This document shows, piece by piece, positions 10,729 through 21,570 of a stretch of DNA of 64,000 nucleotides. The DNA comes from Avena insularis (taxonomy: Eukaryota > Streptophyta > Magnoliopsida > Poales > Poaceae): positions 305,816,323 to 305,880,322 of the forward strand of contig CM042697.1 of the NCBI GenBank assembly GCA_023614405.1, read 5' to 3'. A program made the position numbers and the translations under genes. Within the stretch, counting starts at the first letter, position 1. Each line of letters opens with the position of its first letter. The notes under the pieces were generated by a model. The model saw only the letters and a program-made list of their open reading frames with translations, was not told the DNA's origin and searched no databases.

Positions 10729-12970
10729 TGAAAGGATACGGATGTCGCCTAGAGGGGGGTGAATAGGCGATTAAAACTTTTCCTAGAGTGGCTCAACAAA
10801 GGCGGAATAAAACTAGTGTTTACTTTGTAAAGCACAACCTAGAACAACTAAGGTTCACCTATGTGAACCAAAAACTTATGCTAAGCAATACAAGCAACAA
10901 AGTGATAGCAAGATATATATTACTTCAAGCACGAAGGCTATCACAATGTAAAGTGAATAAGTAAAGAGCTCGGGTATAGAGATAACCGAGGCACGCGGGG
11001 ACAACAATATTTTACCGAGTTCCTCCCAACATGGAGTACGTCTCGTTTGGAGAGGGGTGGTATCAAACCACCAACGCCACAAAAGGCCTCCCTTATTCTC
11101 CTGTGAATCTCACCCCAACGGGATCGATCCACGCTTCCACTATCGGTGCACTTGTCGGTGGCAAACCGGAACCTCTCACAAGGTTGTGGCACTTCTCCAC
11201 AATTTAATTGGAGGCTCCCAACAAACTCCACCAAGGCCACAACCTGCAACACCAACAAACCGTCTAGGGTTCCAAGAACCCAAGAGTAAAAGGCTTCTCA
11301 CCTTTCACTCAAACGAATCCTCACCGAGAACTCAAACCGATGCACCAAATGCAATGGCAAGAACACAAGAAGTGCTCAAATCCTTCTCTCCCAAATTCAA
11401 CCAAAGCTACAAAAGCTTGTGGGGGAATGAGAGAGGAAGAACAATGGAGGAAATCCACAAAAGTCTCCAAGATCTAGATCCCAAGATGTTCCCCTCACTT
11501 AGAGGAGAGATGGATTGGTGGGATTGTAGATCTAGATCTCCTCTTTCAAATCCCTAAAGCATATGCAAGAATCAAGGGAGGGATTGAAGGGGCAGAAAGC
11601 TCAAGAGGGTCAATAATGGAGGAGAAAGCCTGTAAAACTCGAGCAGTTGCATTGGGGAAGAAGGGCCCCTTTTTATAGGCCCACATATTTTTGACCGTTT
11701 TCTGCCCGTTGGGGAAAAGTCAGACCGGACACTCCGGTCTACACCGGAGACTCCGGCCCAACCACCGGACCAGCCTCCGGACCGCCCATCTAAATGACCT
11801 AGGCCGTAAGACCCAACAAGACCAGAGACTCCGGTCATCCAACACCGGAGACTCCGGACTGAGGAAACACCGGAGACTCCGGGGTAGCCTCCAGACCTGG
11901 CTATGGACCCCTATACAGTATGTCCCAGCCCTGATTCTAAAGTCACCACCGGAGACACATCCAGAAACTCTGGACTACACCGGAGACTCCGGTCAGGACC
12001 AAATGAGAGGCAAACTTCAAATGGCGATATCTAGAGTTTGGAAACTCCGATTGACCCGAAACCAATTTTGTTGGAAATATTGGATATCACCAAGAGAGAA
12101 CATTTCATGTATTATAATGTGAGATACCTCTCTTGGTGAGAAACCGTAAAACCTCAAAGATCAAAAACGCAATATGATATAAAAGGGAAATCCGTTTTTG
12201 ATGAACTAGAGCTTGTTATGAATATTACCACAAGCTCTAGAACCTCACATGGATAAGATCCAACCAAGAAAGGATGATGCTAAGTATGCAAAGGTTTGAG
12301 CTCTCTTTGAAAGATATGACCGAGTTACTCACTTGAGAGCCCCTCTTGATAGTACGGTTGTCTACCCTATAAACCGGTCTCCCCAACTAACACCACGAGA
12401 CCGGTAAGAAAGAAACCTATCAATATCATACCTTTGCCTTGTGCATATTCCACTTGATCTTGATGTATACGATCTTGTCCTTCTCAATATGGAACACCTT
12501 TCTTGATTGCTCTTGCATGCACTCTCTTGATGAAGACTTGCAAGTTGCTCCCCCATACGACATGGGGAAACATTTACTTTGACCTTGTCTTCATCGATCC
12601 ATAATCACTGAGGATGGCAAGCTTCAAGCATGATATATTCTAGATATGACACATCTTTAGCTTGCACAACATTACTTCTAACACCCTTTGGATTATGTCT
12701 TGAAGATACATATGATGAACTCTATCTTGTTCTTCAAGACACCCTTGCAAAAGGCTCAACTCTCACATGACCAATCCGTGGATCACTCTTTGAACACCTT
12801 GGTCACCACTTGATCCTCTTCACTTTCTTCTTCTCCAAACCTTGAAGCCAACATAAGGTTCAAGCATTGCTTATGGACAATTCCTACAAGTACAACTTGA
12901 TACAAGCATTAGTCCATAGAGATTGTCATTAATTACCAAAACCACACATGGGGGCCCACATGTTCTTTCA
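10729..12970 (+). mobile_element. 2.24-kb TG...CA insertion (solo LTR or non-autonomous element)
   Basis: The insertion begins TGAAAGGATACGGATGTCGC and ends TTCTTTCA, flanked by AAGAG at 10724-10728 and 12971-12975. Copy A has the empty site with a single AAGAG at 1146-1150, so the boundaries are exact. The CGGATGTCGCCTAGAGG start followed by GGGGTGAATAGGCG is a very common grass repeat. No protein of known function is encoded, and no internal pair of LTRs is visible. A solo LTR is the simplest explanation. TGAAAG ends are short inverted repeats. Confidence 0.85.
11720..12000. repeat. Cluster of CCGGAGACTCCGG palindromic motifs
   Basis: Within the insertion, variants of CACCGGAGACTCCGG recur many times (for example near 11740, 11840, 11865 and 11975), with partial forms such as GACCGGACACTCCGG. 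Each is a near-perfect palindrome. The cluster is in the middle of the element and has no ORF of interest. Confidence 0.7.
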
Positions 12971-13018
12971 AAGAGTCTCCAGACTAATCTACGATTTGAC
13001 TAAACACTCAGGGGATAT

Positions 13019-13479
13019 TGACATGGATATACCCCACGGGTATACGACATTGGTATACCTGGTCCCGTCCAAGGAAGGCCCACGTCAAGACACGCGGTCC
13101 ATGAAGACTTTGGGTGGCCCAATCCCATGACGTTTTTGAGTCCTTGGAGGACAAGTCTAGATTAGATAGAATTTCAAAGGGTACCAACCCTAATATGTAA
13201 CTGACTCGACCTAAGCCCGGGACCTTCTTATCTATATAAAGGCCAGGAGGGTACGGCGAGAAGGATATCTTCCACCACCGCATAGGCACCTCACACCAGA
13301 TTGCATATGTGCACCCCTGTAACTTTTGGTTCCACCGTAATCAAGAGCAGACAAGCAGGAGTAGGGTTTTCCCTCTGGGGGCCTAAACCTGGGTAAATCC
13401 CGTGTACAGTGTTACTTGTCTATTAACCGTTCCCTGACTTCCAGCATCCCCATCTTCTACAAAACCCAAGTCCATAACG
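13019..13479 (+). mobile_element. LTR-like block in copy B
   Basis: This is the counterpart of 1194-1653. It starts TGACATGGATATACCCC after a GGGG-containing purine tract, carries a TATA box (CTATATAAAGG, about 13232-13242) and ends near CCATAACG just before SINA-like sequence. Boundaries are inferred from LTR-like ends; no TSD was found. Confidence 0.45.
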
Positions 13480-13492
13480 ATGGGCATTGATG

Positions 13493-14201
13493 AAATCAAC
13501 CCTCTTCAACGAGTGCTGTTCGGCTGGATGCATTCTCCAAAGTGTTGCGCCACCAAGTTGCCGGCGGAAAAGGTAGCAGATGCCCCAACAATGTCTGCGG
13601 GATATTGGTCTCCTTTCACGGCTTCCTCAACCACAAGATGGAGTGCCCGCATGGCCCGTGCAACTGCCCTGAGCCTGGCTGCGAGTTCGCCGCCCCGCCC
13701 ATAACGCTCCTCGCCCACCTTGAAAAATCCCACTCGATGGAAGTGCATAGTTTCCACTACGGCATGGAACACATGTACATCTCTCAGCCTTTGCTGGCAC
13801 CTGGCTCATGGAGAGTAGAGACCGTCATATCTGGGGATGATGGTACGGTGTTTGTCGTGTGAATTGACATGCTCCACTATGGCCTCGCTATATCCGTCCA
13901 ATGTGTCAGGTCGGCGGCGTGCAAGTTCGCGTGGTACATGGTGGAGTTCCACTTGTATAAACCTTCAATGAAGGGAGGGGACATGGAGGAGTTCGCCGAA
14001 TATAGCCTGTTTTTCAAGCCGAAGAGCAGCACATCACTGGCTGCCCTCAGGATGACTAAAGATTTCCGAAATTTTCTGATTAGTAAACATGATAGATTCA
14101 TCATAGATTACTCATTCTGCATCCACAAGGTGGTAGATGATAGATATGACCGTCTTGATTCTGATGATGATCTGCCATTCAAATTTGGGATTAAATATTG
14201 A
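13493..14201 (+). pseudogene. SINA-like zinc-finger pseudogene, copy B (single nonsense codon)
   Basis: This is the best preserved SINA-like copy. From about 13493 the frame reads ..LDAFSKVLRHQVAGGKG, then CPNNVCG, HKMECPHGPCNCPEPGCEF and LLAHLEKSH, the SINA zinc-finger pair. It continues with SWRVETVISGDDGTVFVV into the C-terminal part and ends at TAA 14199-14201. Only one lesion is visible, TGA at 13860-13862 where copy A has CGA (Arg). No RING finger and no convincing ATG precede the zinc fingers, so the N-terminal part is missing or on an undetected exon. It lies directly after an LTR-like block, which raises gene capture as a possibility. Confidence 0.75.
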
Positions 14202-15044
14202 TTCTATTCGAGGGGTTTCAGTGTGTTAGAAATATGGATTTTGGCTGTAAATTAGTATAGTATAGTACTATTGTACTAGTTCTTGTACTTGGGAGTATAT
14301 TTTCTATAGTTCTTCTTGTGCTATTGTATTTTGCAGTATGTACTGGTAGTACTTGTTTGAATCAAATCGCTGGAGATGATATAACATTTCCTTTCAACAT
14401 GGATTTGTACTAGGAGCTAGCACTACTTGCTTAGATCAAGTAGCTTTTCATTTGAAACAATGTCCTTGCACATGTACTCCGTAGGTACTCCCTCCGTTTC
14501 AAAATAGATTCAAAGGATTTATGGAACACATGAATAGGAAAAATACAGTAATAGAATGGCATGCCACTTGAAATCCTATGTGAATAAAAACTGTAGGGAT
14601 CAGTAAAATTAGTTGTTTAATTGCACCGTAGGAGGTAAGGGCCTATTTGATTCGCAGGATAGAAAAAACGCAGGAATAGGAAAAGTGTAGGATTAGAATG
14701 TCATGTCTGGTTGAACCCTATAGGTTTTGGAGCCTACAGGATTTTTTGAATGTTTAAGATGTTTTAGATTTTGTGAAAAGAGTGTATCTAGACTCTTTTT
14801 AGTATGTAGTTCGGAGTGAACCCATATACACTTCACAAAAGCTAAACCATCTTATACACTTCACAAAAGCTAAACCATCTTATATTTTGAAAAAAGGAAG
14901 TACTACATATGTTTTAACGTAGTCAGGTTACTCATATTTACTTTATCATTTTTATTATAATATTCGCATGATGCAATTTAGTATGCCGATTCTTACTTCC
15001 TTTAGTAACTCCAGGTAGATCTCTCAGCCGCTATTGGCACCGCG

Positions 15045-15283
15045 ATCATGGAGAGTAGACAAGATCGGATCAGGGGACGATGGTACGGTGTTTGCTATGC
15101 TATTTTACATATGCGAGTCGGTCGACATTGTCATGTCCGTCGTGTGCGTCAGGTAGGACGGGTGCTCGTCGCCCTTGTACAATGTGAACCTCACTGCCTA
15201 TACCCCGTCAACAGAGATGGGTTTTGGGAAATAATCTGCAGTTCCTCCATGCCTAGGAATAGGGCATCCATCATGTAGAAGAA
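15045..15283 (+). pseudogene. SINA-like C-terminal fragment (third copy)
   Basis: TCATGGAGAGTAGAC onward encodes SWRVDKIGSGDDGTVFAM and later VMSVVCVR, which aligns with SWRVETVISGDDGTVF...SVQCVR of copy B. The frame then hits TAG, and a shifted frame runs to about 15276. The zinc fingers are absent. The following sequence (15414-15610) contains two degenerate repeats of the SINA 3' flank, so a third tandem SINA-like unit once stood here. Confidence 0.6.
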
Positions 15284-15289
15284 AAACTT

Positions 15290-16310
15290 TCCCTGATGTT
15301 GTACCATAAAACATATTATATTACCCTGGGCGTGCATTACTCAATATATAGGAATCAATCGCGGGTTAGAATCCCCAATTGAAAAAGAATTGGAAGAAAG
15401 TGAGGCTAGATATGAAGTAGTACTAGTTCTTGTACTTCGGAGTATTTTGCACTATATACTGTTAGTACTTGTTTAGGTCAACGGTAGGAGATGGTCTTGC
15501 TTTTCCTTTGTTCTATCATTGCTATTACCAAAGTATTTTGTTGAACTAATAGTGATGTACTGTTACTTGTTTAGATCAAGTGCAATAGATTGTCTTGCTT
15601 TTCTTTTGAAACTAGCATTGTCACAATTATCTAGATGAGTCTTGGGAATTTTGGGTTGCATATGGGGGGTCACACAGGAGATTTTTAACTTGCGGCCCGA
15701 AAGTTGAAGTGCCAAGGCAACATGAGGTCCAAATTCATTGGTATTGGATCGCGATAGCCAGAGTTGGCGTGCCAAATGCTCAGAGGGTCTTTTTCGGCAA
15801 GAATTCAACAAACCGTTTGAGCACGAGAAAACTCGCTAACGCCCATCAAATTGGGCCCCTCTTGTCACTTCTGACCGTTATGTCGCTACCATCCTGGCTT
15901 CCATGTAGGCTTACAGCGTTGGCGCCCTTGTGTTCAAACATTATTTTTATTGCGTCCTTCTTCTTCCCCAAAGGGGCGATCTGTGGTTGCCGCCATGGCG
16001 CGGAGCTGGGAGGAAATTCCTTCAGCAGCGAGATCTGGCACCCGGCCAAACCTGATTAGCCTCGCCCTCCTCCTCCCAAACCGGAGCTCGACCCATGGCA
16101 CAACAACACCCATGGCACGACACTGGGACGAGATTGTGGTCCTGTTGTCCTCCTCCAGAATCTGATCTCGCCATCGCCGTGGTCACACCCGCACCATCCA
16201 TGGCACCTTACTCTTGGAACCCTAAGGCCACATCCACTCTATTCGGCACAATGCCAACAAGGTGAAATTCCATCCATTTTTCTTCTTCTGATTGTTGTAG
16301 AAGAACATGT
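15290..16310. other. No gene seen; SINA 3'-flank repeats, then a leader-like region
   Basis: 15414-15610 repeats the SINA 3' flank. 15700-16310 is mixed sequence with two short similar ATG starts (MARSWEEIP at about 15994 and MARHWDEIV at about 16114), which look like a duplicated 5' leader rather than a complete gene. Confidence 0.4.
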
Positions 16311-16355
16311 ACTGATATGTTGTTTACTAGACTTTCATTTGAAATTAGTAGCTCC

Positions 16356-16616
16356 ATGATGAAGAAAAAGAGAGAACCTAATTGGAATAACGATGAAGAC
16401 CATAGTCTGCACTTTGCATTGCATCAACAAGGGGTCCTTGACAAAGCATGTTACCAAGAGAGTGGAGTTCATCAGCCATTTCCAAAAATATGGGAACAAA
16501 TCCATGAACGATTGAATGCAAATACGCGAAGAGAAGCTAGATCCATGTCATCAATCATCAATAGATGGAACATTCTAGTGATGCATTCAAATACATACAT
16601 CATGTATCATTCATAA
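16356..16616 (+). CDS. Myb/SANT-like (trihelix) domain fragment
   Basis: The frame from ATG 16356 gives about 86 residues: basic MMKKKREPNW, then NNDEDHSLHFALHQQG, ending IWEQIHERLN...SMSSIINRWNIL. This pattern (W near a DED, I-W-x-x-I-H, then a spaced x-N-R-W) resembles the Myb/SANT-like domain of plant proteins related to PIF/Harbinger-associated and NAM-associated trihelix proteins, which bind DNA. An upstream TTTACTAG at about 16330 could be a splice acceptor. It ends soon after the domain, so it is probably a gene or transposon fragment. Family assignment is by eye. Confidence 0.45.
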   Translation: MMKKKREPNWNNDEDHSLHFALHQQGVLDKACYQESGVHQPFPKIWEQIHERLNANTRREARSMSSIINRWNILVMHSNTYIMYHS

Positions 16617-17222
16617 CAATAACACAGTCTGTAGTGTTGCTAGCTGTTTGTATGAGCTATTCATTTTATATGATCGTGGAACCTTACTTTCCTGGATAGT
16701 AAACTTGAAACTGCAATTAAATTGAAGTGGTTGTTATCCCGAGCAAAATGTCTCGTATACACATGACCCTTGTCTGTTCTATGCTGCAATTCTGCTGTTG
16801 TGGGCAGGGAAAGAAAAGTTGTTAGGCATAACTTAGTCTTACACACATAGTCTGAACTTGTTCTTACACAAATAAGCGTAACTGAGTCTTGACCAAAGAA
16901 GCATTTACTTCGTAGAACTAGGGGGGAAACTAAAGATAAAGATAAATGGTTCATCTGATCTGCTAGTTGAGCACTATGTCCCTGGAGCTGGTGGTATCGT
17001 CGGAACGAACCAGAATGCTACGTTTGATCGTCTCTCATTCACTATCAAATTGTACGACCCCACTGATGAGCCAATGGCAGGCCCCCTCCCCCTGATGTGG
17101 ATTCGGCTCCAGGTCGGTTCTGGAGTGTCAACATAATAGACGCGTGAGTGCGCAGCAAACACACAATCTGCTATCAACACTGGAAGTGCTGGCACCTCAG
17201 CAGCAACACCAACGTGTTTTTC

Positions 17223-19112
17223 CTAGAATCCAGCAGCAGCCTCATCAAGTATTTCGTCAGCTTCACCAGAAGTAGCATTAGCAAGTATTTCATCAGCTTC
17301 ACCAGGAGCACCAGTAGCTAGTTCTTCGTCAGCTCCACCACCACCACTAGCAGCACCATCATGAGTCGGGGCTACCTGAGCAATTACAGGTTCAACAGCT
17401 TCAGGGGCTCCGACAAAGAAAGGGTAGTTGATCCCAAGAAATAGAGATTGTCCCTTCATATTGTCGACTCTGCTCCAGACCTGTTCTACTAGGTCTTTTA
17501 TTGGACACGCGGACCTCGAGAAAACGTGACACCACAATGATGGGTATGAAGAAAGTTGTGTCCCCATATGTTCTATTATATCACCAACGCTGTTTAGTGC
17601 TCCCCTGATATGAATTCACATGAGTTCAGCATCCTGGTTCCTATCGCCTCTGAGAGGTGCAAGGAACCAACGCCATGTTCCAAGATCAGCATCTACTACT
17701 ACATCTTCGATCACCGGAGCTGGAATGACACGGGGGGCTGCGTGTATACCTGCGTGTTACCTTCAGTCAGTAAGCATAATTTTGAATGGGAATTTACATG
17801 CTATATGACACCATGACTCACCCCAGGTGAATGGCTCCCAAACACGCACGTCATCGCTAGGTTCAGCGACAGCGTAAATGAGTTGTGATGTTATGAAATA
17901 GTAGCTGGAGGTGAAGACGGCGTCGACATTCTTCTCCGTCCGCAGATGGTCGTCATGCAAGACTGTCCATTCCTTGTCATGTGGGTATCTAATGAATGCG
18001 ATTGCCTTGTCAAACACCTGTAAGAGGTCGTAGTGCCAATTCTTCCACACCAGGTGAGGCTTCTATGGGAGCTGTACCTTCAGGAGCTCAAGTTCTGCCA
18101 TGTTGAACCTCTAAGCGAATTCAGAGTTTGGTGGCGAGAACCCGAGGTTGAATGCAGTAATGCCAACACCCTCTAAAGATGGCAGTATAAGTCTCAACAA
18201 TCTGTGCATATTTTTGAGAGTCCAAGTACTCCCGTCCTGGGTTAAAAGGACCAGTCACTCGCCATTGCCACCCACCCAGTTTTGGTCATCATCCATTTAC
18301 GTCTCATCTGTCTCCTTGATATTCACCACTACTGATTGCGACCACTTATCCAGCATCATCAGTTTTGCATGAATATTCTGCAAATTTTGTTGTCAGTTGG
18401 TAGAATCACCTAACATGGATTCCATTGCAAATACAATTTGACACCTAGGCGCTCAGATTAAAGTATTATATATGACTGTCTCCTCATCTCTCGCCTAAAT
18501 TGTGCCTATGTCACTACAAAAATACCCAATATATCAAGTAGGAGCAGAGCTTCCCCCGAACAAACTCCCGAGGGTGATCATAAACAACTAGGGACATAAT
18601 AGTCTTAAATCGTCTAGTTTGTTTATTTTTTTAGAAAACAGAATATCACCTAGCAGGCATTCCATTGAAAATCCAAATTGACACCTCAGCTATCACCTAA
18701 ATTAAGACTGTATCACTATGAAAATACCAGAATATGAAGTACGAGCAGAGCTTCCTCTTTACAGAATAGTCTTAAATGGTTCAATTTGTTCAAACTGCAC
18801 GTGCACACAACACAGAACATAGGATTCCAACGAAAGTACAGCACATATGAATTAACGATATGACTGAATCAATAAGCAAGATACTAGAACTTACGTGGCC
18901 ATCACGGTCGTTTGGCCATTCGCTGGTATCAGGCTAAAGAAGGCCTGACGTGCTCAATGGGAGTTCATCCATTTCCCGGATCGACGAGTGGTAGCCAGGG
19001 ATGCAGCAACCGATGCGACCGGCGAAGATGATGTCCAACTCCTTGGCGACCATGTACATCGTCGCAGAGCTGAGGTTCGGCCATCCCCAATCATCGTGGT
19101 GTTGGTCGCCAT
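17223..19112 (-). pseudogene. DUF295-type F-box gene remnant
   Basis: Minus-strand blocks in order look like a grass DUF295 F-box protein. An ATG at 19112 opens a short region with a possible F-box-like frame (PNLSSATMYMVAKELD). About 18050-17763 reads AIAFIRYPHDKEWTVLHDDH. About 17567-17223 reads VDNMKGQSLFLGINYPFFV, close to the family's C-terminal hallmark (GDQSLFLG.N). The product would be a putative substrate adaptor of SCF ubiquitin ligases. Stops and frame changes separate the blocks. The C-terminal part continues as an Ala/Gly/Glu-rich repeat (GEADEILANATSGEADEIL). I cannot define exons with certainty. Confidence 0.45.
18450..18900. repeat. Two degenerate direct repeats inside the F-box remnant
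   Basis: A segment at about 18496-18610 (CACTACAAAAATACCC .. GAGCAGAGCTTCC .. ATAGTCTTAAAT) recurs degenerately at about 18711-18790. The region lies between the coding-like blocks of the DUF295 remnant and holds no gene. Confidence 0.4.
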
Positions 19113-19499
19113 GGCCAGCCGTGTCGTCGTCAGATTAATGGAGGCGGTTTGATCCAGAGGTGGATAGATTCGTGAGGGGATGGAATCAGCAAGGGAAGCA
19201 GTTGTTCGAATAGGGAGTGAGCAACCGCCGCCGCCGGTCTCATCCGCATGGAAGACAAGGAAGGGGGTGGCGTAATTAGTGAGGGTGGGCACGGGGATCG
19301 TCTAAAGGGGGTGAAAAATTAATCGTGAGGGTAAATGTAGGGTCCCACCTATCAGTGAGTGAAGTTCAGCACGCGCAATCGTGAATATGTTTGGCTTTAA
19401 TCATGCATGGCAGACCTCGATTCCACTATATGCAAGTGGCACAGAACCAATTTTATCCAGCGCTAGCATCGCCATGTAAGAGCATCACTAGCAATGCAA

Positions 19500-20290
19500 C
19501 TACCACATGGAAATATGGAATGATGCACCAGTGTGACAGAAGTTACATCACCACTTCCATTGGAGTGTACGTGTTGTCGTGTGGATCATTGTGTTTTGGT
19601 AAATAACACATGAAATGACTCTGGGGACTCCATGTGTCAAACCATGTCCAGAAATCCCCAGAAAGCCCCTTGAATGCAACCGCCACATGGAATGATGCAC
19701 CGGTGTGACAGAAGTTGCATCGCCACATCAACTTGAGTGTGTGTGGTCATGTGGATCATTGTGGTTTGGTAAAGAACACATGATACGACTCTAGGGACAC
19801 CATGTATCAAATCATGGACAGAATCCCCAAAAAGTCCATTGGAGTGTGTGTGATAGAAGTTGCAACTGCCACATGGTATGATGCACTAGTGTGATAGAAG
19901 TTGCATCACCACATCCATTGGAGTGTGTGTGGTCATGTAGATCAAGGTGGTTTGGAAAATAACACATGCAATGAATCTATGGACTCCATGTGTCAAACCA
20001 TGGTCATAAATCCCAGAATGCCACTCAAATGTAGTTGTCGCATGGAATGATGCATCGGTGTGACAGAAGTCGCATCACCACATCCATTGTAGTGTGTGTG
20101 GTCATGTGGATCATTGTGGTTTTGAAAAGAACATATGCAAATGATTCTGGGGACTCCATGTGTCAAACCATGGTCATAAATCCCTAGAAAGTCACTGGAA
20201 TGCAGCTGCCACGTGGAATGATGCACTATTGTGATAGATGTTGCATCACCACATCCACTTGAGTGTGTGTGGTCATGTGGATCATTATGG
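19500..20290 (+). repeat. Tandem array 1, about 170-187-bp units
   Basis: The motif CATGGAATGATGCACCGGTG, followed by a GACAGAAGTTGCATC-like segment and GTGTGTGGTCATGTGGATCA, recurs with starts near 19502, 19684, 19871, 20041 and 20211, giving five units. The leader of the array (19250-19495) is repeated before array 2 and partly again at 25085-25225, so a larger segment was duplicated. No coding capacity is evident. Confidence 0.8.
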
Positions 20291-20299
20291 TTTGGTAAA

Positions 20300-21400
20300 A
20301 GCATCTGAAAAGTACAACTACTCTTCTGTGATCCCAATGTGATGTAAAACCACACAAACATACAACTAGAAGGTTTCAAATTGTAGTTTTGGTACTTGTT
20401 CACAAATGAAAGCCCTTTTTGAGTTTGAGGGTGAAAGTTTTGAAATTTTTAAATAAAATTGGCTAGATACAATGCTACCATCATTAGGAATGTGGTGATA
20501 CCCCCTTGTGCCAAATTTGAGTCCATTTGAAGAAAGATAGATGAAAACATGATACCCAAGTTGCTCTTTCATGTAGTCGGACATGATCGTTGACCTAACT
20601 ACCCCACATTTCAGAGTGGACTGCTAGGGGGACATTTTTCCAAAGTTTGTCATTTTTCATTCAATGTATTTACCACACAATGAACAAATTTGAAGGTTTC
20701 TAAGAGAATTTCTCAATTTATTATGAAACTTGCAAGGTTTGGTCAAACCAGGGTTGACTAGAGTCTTTCGAGAGATTGTGAAAGCATCTAAAAAGTACAA
20801 CTGATGTTCTGTGGCCCCAATGTGATGTACAACCACACAAGCAACTAGATGGTTACAAATTTTAGTTTTGGTACTTGCTTCACAAATTAAAGCATGTTTT
20901 TTAGTTTGAGCATGAATTTTTTCAAATTTTGAAACCATAATGGCTAGATATAGTGCTACCATCATTAGGGACATGGTGATACACCCTTGTTCCAAATTTG
21001 AGTCCATTTGAAGAAAGGTATATGAAAAGATGGTACACAAGTGGCTCTATCAAGTAGTCGGACATGCTCGTTGACCTAACTACCCCACATTTGATAGTGG
21101 ACTGCTAGGGGGAATTTTTTCCATGTTTGTCATTTTTATTGCAAAGTATTTGCCACACAATGACCAAATTTCAAGGTTTCAAAAGATTTTGAGAATTTCT
21201 AATTTTATTATGAAATTTACAATGTTTGGTCAAACCAGAGTCCAAATATGATGTACGACCACACAAGCATGCATCTAGAAGGATTCAAATTGTAGTGTTT
21301 GTACTAGCTTCACAAATTAAATCCTGTTTCTGAGTTTGAGAGTGAATTTTTTTAAAATTTTAAAAACAACATGGCAAGATAGAATGCATGCTACCATCAT
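20300..21400 (+). repeat. Tandem array of about 430-480-bp units
   Basis: AAAGTACAACT..TGTGATGTAAAACCACAC recurs near 20302, 20785 and (partial) 21236. Each unit includes TTTGAGTCCATTTGAAGAAA and TAGTCGGACATG plus GTTGACCTAACTACCCCACA. It comprises two full units and a truncated third. The source family is not identified, and no ORF is shared among units. Confidence 0.75.
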
Positions 21401-21570
21401 TACGTACCATGGCACAAAAACAGATATATAATTACACAATAATTCATGATGATTCGCATACATATTAAACATGGTTCATACACTAATAATGCCACAGGAC
21501 CAAAAGAAGTTCTTAACAAGCTACCAAACATATACAGAAACATAACAGAAAGAAGTAAAATTTAATTCAC

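Larger units (their letters stand above)
9797..15045 (+). repeat. Direct segmental repeat, copy B
   Basis: This is the second copy of the block at 180-3115, in the same orientation. It starts inside what is a 5' leader in copy A, so the minus-strand ORF at 1-53 is not duplicated. Its left edge abuts the truncated interior of the retrotransposon that begins at 3116. It carries an extra TG...CA insertion (10729-12970), and its right part extends into a third SINA fragment at about 15045. It is best explained as an ancient tandem duplication whose intervening part was later deleted. Confidence 0.85.

Noticed and set aside
17610..17816. Plus-strand ORF MNSHEFSILVPIASERCKEP..
   Set aside because: The minus strand in the same region fits the DUF295 protein; the plus-strand frame has no family resemblance.
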